A stretch of 7,436 nt of DNA from Acidobacteriota bacterium. GTDB lineage: Bacteria > Acidobacteriota > Terriglobia > 20CM-2-55-15. The stretch is taken from NCBI GenBank assembly GCA_003222755.1, contig QHXA01000088.1:642-8077 (forward strand), written 5' to 3'. The position numbers and the translations under genes are program-made. Shown here piece after piece: positions 4,635 to 7,436 of this stretch; position 1 is the first letter of the stretch; every line of letters begins with the position of its first letter. Under the pieces are notes generated by a model. That model was not told where the DNA came from, searched no databases, and was given only the letters and a program-made list of their open reading frames with translations.

Positions 4635-6214
4635 ACTGCCCAAACCTCCCGGTACTCGCCGTGGACGCGCCGGAACGCGTCGGATATTTCGCCAATAGTC
4701 GCGTAGGCTTCGACGGCCTCCAGGATGTACGGCATCAGATTCTCGGAACCCCGCGCGGCATCCTCCAAACGCTTGACGGCTGTATCCGCGGCCGCGCGGT
4801 CGCGAGTCGCGCGCACGCGAACGAGACTTTCGATCTGAGCAGCTTCGACTGTGGGATCTCCACTATGGATCGGAATCTGCTGTTCCTCATCGACTCGAAA
4901 TTCATTCACTCCGACGATAATCCGTTCTTTGGTCTCGATCGATTGCTGATACTTGTATGCCGATTCGTGGATCTGACCTTGTACCCATCCGCTGTCAATG
5001 GCGGAAAGCATACCTCCCGCGCTCTCGATTCTCTCGAGATAATCTTTGACCTCTCTTTCCATCTGATCGGTCAATGTCTCAATCGCATACGCCCCGCCGG
5101 CCGGATCGACGGTGTTGATGACGCCGGACTCATGCGCGATGATCTGTTGAGTTCGCAATGCCAACCGTGCCGCGTCTGCGGTAGGAATCGCGAGAGCTTC
5201 ATCTTTCGAATTCGTGTGCAGGGACTGTGCGCCGCCCAGCACGGCAGCCAGCGCTTGGATCGTCACTCGAACCACATTGTTGTCCGGCTGCTGCGCGGTT
5301 AAGGAAGACCCTGCAGTCTGCGCGTGGAACCGCAGCATCCATGAGCGGTGATTCTTGGCGCCAAACCGGTCGCGCATGATCCTGGCCCAAATGCGCCGGG
5401 CCGCACGGAATTTTGCGATCTCTTCAAGGAAGTTATTGTGCGTATCGAAGAAGAAAGAGAGCCGCGGAGCGAAAGCGTCGATGTCCAGACCTCGATCCAA
5501 CGCCGCCTGCACGTATGTCATCGCATTCGCGAAAGTGAACGCGAGTTCTTGAACTGCTGTCGCGCCCGCCTCGCGGATGTGATACCCGCTAATTGAAATC
5601 GTGTTCCAGTTTGGCACTTCCTGCTGACAATACCCGAAAATGTCGGTGATCAGTCGAAGCGAAAACTTCGGCGGATAAATGTATAACCCGCGCGCGATGT
5701 ACTCCTTCAGAATGTCATTTTGAGTCGTACCATTGACGAGGTTCAGTGAAACGCGCTGCTTCTTCGCAACGGCAATGTACATGGCGAGCAGAATCGCGGC
5801 GGTCGCATTAATCGTCATCGACGTGGACACGCGATCCAGGGGAATGCCGTCAAAAACACTCTCCATATCGTGCAACGTATCAACTGCGACCCCCACTTTG
5901 CCCACTTCGCCTGCAGCGAGCGCATTGTCGGAGTCCATTCCCAATTGGGTCGGCAAGTCGAAAGCAACCGAAAGTCCGGTTTGCCCGTGGTCGAGAAGAT
6001 ATTTGAACCGCTTGTTCGTCTCCGACGCAGAACCAAAACCGGCATACTGCCGCATCGTCCATAACCGGCCACGATACATGGTCGGCTGAATCCCACGCGT
6101 GTAGGGAAACTCACCAGGGTGGCCGATGTCTGTCGTGCTCGGAGAATCCGGCCGGTAGAACAACTCCATATGCGGTAGATTATCGCAGTTCGGACAAAAC
6201 TGTAGGGCGGTCAT
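4631..6214 (-). CDS. Methylmalonyl-CoA mutase, large (catalytic) subunit without B12 domain
   Basis: The product interconverts (R)-methylmalonyl-CoA and succinyl-CoA using adenosylcobalamin, linking propionate and branched-chain catabolism to the TCA cycle. The 527 residues cover the substrate-binding TIM barrel: GEFPYTRGIQPTMYRGRLW (34-52), RQYAGFGSA (55-63), GLSVAFDLPTQLG (80-92), NDILKEYIARG (166-176), SISGYHIREAG (207-217), RLSFFFDTHNNFLEEIAKFR (251-270). Y57, R175 and H212 align with Tyr89, Arg207 and His244 of the Propionibacterium enzyme; Tyr and Arg favour methylmalonyl-CoA over isobutyryl- or 2-hydroxyisobutyryl-CoA. The protein stops before the cobalamin domain (no DxHxxG), so it must pair with a separate small subunit not in this window. 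The ATG at 6214 has AGGGGG six bases upstream. The frame stays open to 6265 through the hairpin repeat, which I exclude. The first 15 residues, including CPNC, are not family-like; ATG 6169 is an alternative without a binding site. Confidence 0.94.
   Translation of the reverse strand: MTALQFCPNCDNLPHMELFYRPDSPSTTDIGHPGEFPYTRGIQPTMYRGRLWTMRQYAGFGSASETNKRFKYLLDHGQTGLSVAFDLPTQLGMDSDNALAAGEVGKVGVAVDTLHDMESVFDGIPLDRVSTSMTINATAAILLAMYIAVAKKQRVSLNLVNGTTQNDILKEYIARGLYIYPPKFSLRLITDIFGYCQQEVPNWNTISISGYHIREAGATAVQELAFTFANAMTYVQAALDRGLDIDAFAPRLSFFFDTHNNFLEEIAKFRAARRIWARIMRDRFGAKNHRSWMLRFHAQTAGSSLTAQQPDNNVVRVTIQALAAVLGGAQSLHTNSKDEALAIPTADAARLALRTQQIIAHESGVINTVDPAGGAYAIETLTDQMEREVKDYLERIESAGGMLSAIDSGWVQGQIHESAYKYQQSIETKERIIVGVNEFRVDEEQQIPIHSGDPTVEAAQIESLVRVRATRDRAAADTAVKRLEDAARGSENLMPYILEAVEAYATIGEISDAFRRVHGEYREVWAV
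4645..4650 (-). promoter_or_regulatory. Ribosome binding site for oppD inside the mutase 3' end
   Basis: GGGAGG on the minus strand lies within the last codons of the mutase gene, one base before the TTG at 4643 and ten bases before the TTG at 4634. The spacing favours the latter, giving a start that overlaps the mutase stop and suggesting translational coupling. Confidence 0.5.
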
Positions 6215-6220
6215 AGATCG

Positions 6221-6226
6221 CCCCCT
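6221..6226 (-). promoter_or_regulatory. Ribosome binding site that decides the mutase start
   Basis: AGGGGG on the minus strand is separated by six bases from the ATG at 6214. Its edge coincides with the end of the interspersed hairpin repeat (the CTGAGG end at 6225-6230), so the repeat borders and partly supplies the site. Neither the in-frame start at 6265 nor the ATG at 6169 has a comparable sequence. Confidence 0.6.
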
Positions 6227-6268
6227 GAGGTTTCTCCATTTTGCGCACGCCTCCGGCGTGCGCAAAAT
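6225..6268. repeat. Interspersed hairpin repeat, copy 2 (perfect 14-bp stem)
   Basis: ATTTTGCGCACGCC (6238-6251), loop TCC and GGCGTGCGCAAAAT (6255-6268) form a perfect 14-bp stem with a 3-base loop, preceded by CTGAGGTTTCTCC. The 27 bases at 6225-6251 are identical to 2354-2380. It fills most of the 67-nt gap between the CHAT stop and the mutase ATG. No U-run follows on the minus strand (AAAATGGAG), so it is not a classic terminator, but a stem this strong could protect the upstream mRNA end or tune the downstream gene. Confidence 0.8.
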
Positions 6269-6281
6269 CGATAGCTCACCC

Positions 6282-7436
6282 CTACAGCGACCTGCCCATC
6301 AATATGAAAGGTGCCCAATAGTATGGGTGAGGAAACTCGGCCTTGACGGCGATCACCGCTTCCTGCAAGGCGCGGGACTTGGAAAGGCCGCGCTGCAAAC
6401 CTTTATAGAAGCCACGCATGAGTTTGGCGGTTGAACGATCATTCACGGTCCAGAGACTCACCAGAAGCGAAGGCGTTCCGGCGTAGAGGAATCCACGAGC
6501 CAGTCCCAGGAGTTCGTCACCTTCCCAGACCGCGCTCATTCCGGTTTCGCAAGCGCTCAAGACCGTCAGTTCGGCACCCAATTGCAGGTTGAAAATATCG
6601 AACAGGTTGAGCCAGGTATCGCCCAGTTTCAAAGATGAAAACATGGGATTGTCCGCGCGGAAGATGCCGTGGGCGGCGATATGCAGTTTGCCCGCAGTCT
6701 GGCCGTAGCGCCGCAGTTTGTCCTCACGTGCTTCGCGCCCGACGAAAAACAGCCCCTTGGGAAGCAATTCACGAAGCGCCTGTACCTCTTCATTAATGTG
6801 AGGAGTCATCTCATCCGGCACCGCCAGAACGAGATCTTGTTCCGTCTTTTGGATCGGCTTCTCCCGGCAAATCTTTAGAACCGAGACACTGGGGGCGCCC
6901 GAGATATCGTGCGAGTCGATTAGATACTTTGTGCCGTCGTACAACGCATGAAAGGGCAGATAGTGCAACAGCTGATGCGGTACGATGACCAATGATCGTC
7001 CCCGAATTTTGTCCTGGATCGGTTCAATCAGCTGCCGATGCAACTCGTGAAGATGATGTTGTGTCGCTTGCAGAAGCTGCGGCCCGTGCATTTGCACGTA
7101 TGAAGACTGTAAATGAAATTTGGACAGCTGGAACGACAGGCCTTTCAATGACCTTCGCACCGCGGTTACAGTGGTGAGGTCACGGACCACATCGAAGTTG
7201 CGAGGCCCGACGATGAATGCCTGAAAGCTATCACCGATCGTGTAATACTCCACCAGCACCTCATCAGAGCGGAGCATCTCCTGCACTTCATCCACGTCCG
7301 GAATTGTGAGGCTTTGGAGCGTGGCCCAGCCGGATTTCTCCGAGCCGACTTCTCTAAGCAACTCGACCAATTCCTGCTCGCGGCGCGCAATTTCTTCCTT
7401 TGTACCTGCATCACCGGCGGCCGCACGACCGGTAGC
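6282..7436 (-). CDS. CHAT domain (caspase-like peptidase family) protein, C-terminal part
   Basis: CHAT domains are caspase/separase-like cysteine peptidase folds, often joined to N-terminal TPR repeats. The frame is open to the window edge, giving 384 visible residues; the internal TTG at 7370 is not the true start. Conserved parts, numbered from the first visible residue: VEYYTIGDSFQAFIV (about 62-76), VIVPHQLLHYLPFHALYDG (150-168), KLHIAAHGIF with the predicted catalytic His256, and LTVLSACETG with the predicted catalytic Cys296. It then continues with ELLGLARGFLYAGTPSLLVS, LWTVND and the terminal YWAPFILMG, all typical of the family. The His/Cys pair is intact, so it may be an active protease. 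The missing N-terminus probably carries TPRs (family inference, not seen). Target and pathway are unknown. It reads in the same direction as the mutase, 67 nt upstream, but with a hairpin between. Confidence 0.93.
   Translation of the reverse strand, partial: ATGRAAAGDAGTKEEIARREQELVELLREVGSEKSGWATLQSLTIPDVDEVQEMLRSDEVLVEYYTIGDSFQAFIVGPRNFDVVRDLTTVTAVRRSLKGLSFQLSKFHLQSSYVQMHGPQLLQATQHHLHELHRQLIEPIQDKIRGRSLVIVPHQLLHYLPFHALYDGTKYLIDSHDISGAPSVSVLKICREKPIQKTEQDLVLAVPDEMTPHINEEVQALRELLPKGLFFVGREAREDKLRRYGQTAGKLHIAAHGIFRADNPMFSSLKLGDTWLNLFDIFNLQLGAELTVLSACETGMSAVWEGDELLGLARGFLYAGTPSLLVSLWTVNDRSTAKLMRGFYKGLQRGLSKSRALQEAVIAVKAEFPHPYYWAPFILMGRSL

Noticed and set aside
4550..5302. 250-codon plus-strand open frame
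   Set aside because: Antisense to the mutase and the oppD start, where the minus strand is clearly coding; no family-like sequence.
6215..6265. Longer mutase start at 6265
   Set aside because: It would translate the hairpin repeat into a non-family peptide and overlap the CHAT gap; the ATG at 6214 has a good ribosome binding site and the 6265 start does not.
6238..6268. Intrinsic terminator after the CHAT gene
   Set aside because: The stem is strong, but no U-run follows on the minus strand, so it is better called a repeat hairpin.
6282..7436. Type III-E CRISPR TPR-CHAT (Craspase) component
   Set aside because: Only the CHAT part is visible, CHAT proteins are widespread, and no CRISPR repeats or cas genes are in the window.

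Overview
The window is one strand of a moderately GC-rich bacterial chromosome. All seven recognisable genes lie on the minus strand, so transcription runs from high to low coordinates. Gene content suggests an Acidobacteriota-like soil bacterium: a CHAT-family protease-like protein, a stand-alone large subunit of methylmalonyl-CoA mutase, and interspersed GC-rich hairpins in the gaps. This is an inference from gene style; there is no rRNA or other phylogenetic marker here.

Region by region, in transcription order. (1) 7436-6282: C-terminal part of a CHAT (caspase-like) protein whose N-terminus lies off the window. (2) 6281-6215: a 67-nt gap holding a perfect 14-bp hairpin. (3) 6214-4631: catalytic large subunit of methylmalonyl-CoA mutase, without its B12-binding domain. 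(4) 4634-3585 and 3592-2618: oppD- and oppF-type ATPases of a peptide/nickel ABC importer. These overlap each other and the mutase end, so the mutase-oppD-oppF group is probably cotranscribed and translationally coupled. (5) 2617-2317: a 301-nt non-coding gap packed with inverted repeats. One is a long hairpin followed by a T-run that should terminate oppDF transcripts. Another pair forms an imperfect inverted repeat bounding most of the gap. (6) 2316-1213 tgt, 1212-916 yajC and 870-1 secD (incomplete): the conserved tgt-yajC-secD block, also known from E. coli, joining queuosine tRNA modification to the Sec translocon accessory complex.

The genes belong to familiar families. The most unusual material is the non-coding hairpin set: a 27-nt sequence shared by two gaps about 3.9 kb apart, with the hairpin loop reverse-complemented between copies, and a MITE-like arrangement between oppF and tgt. 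No clearly new multi-gene system is visible. The CHAT protein is the only gene of a type tied to signalling or defence, and its upstream neighbours are not in the window.
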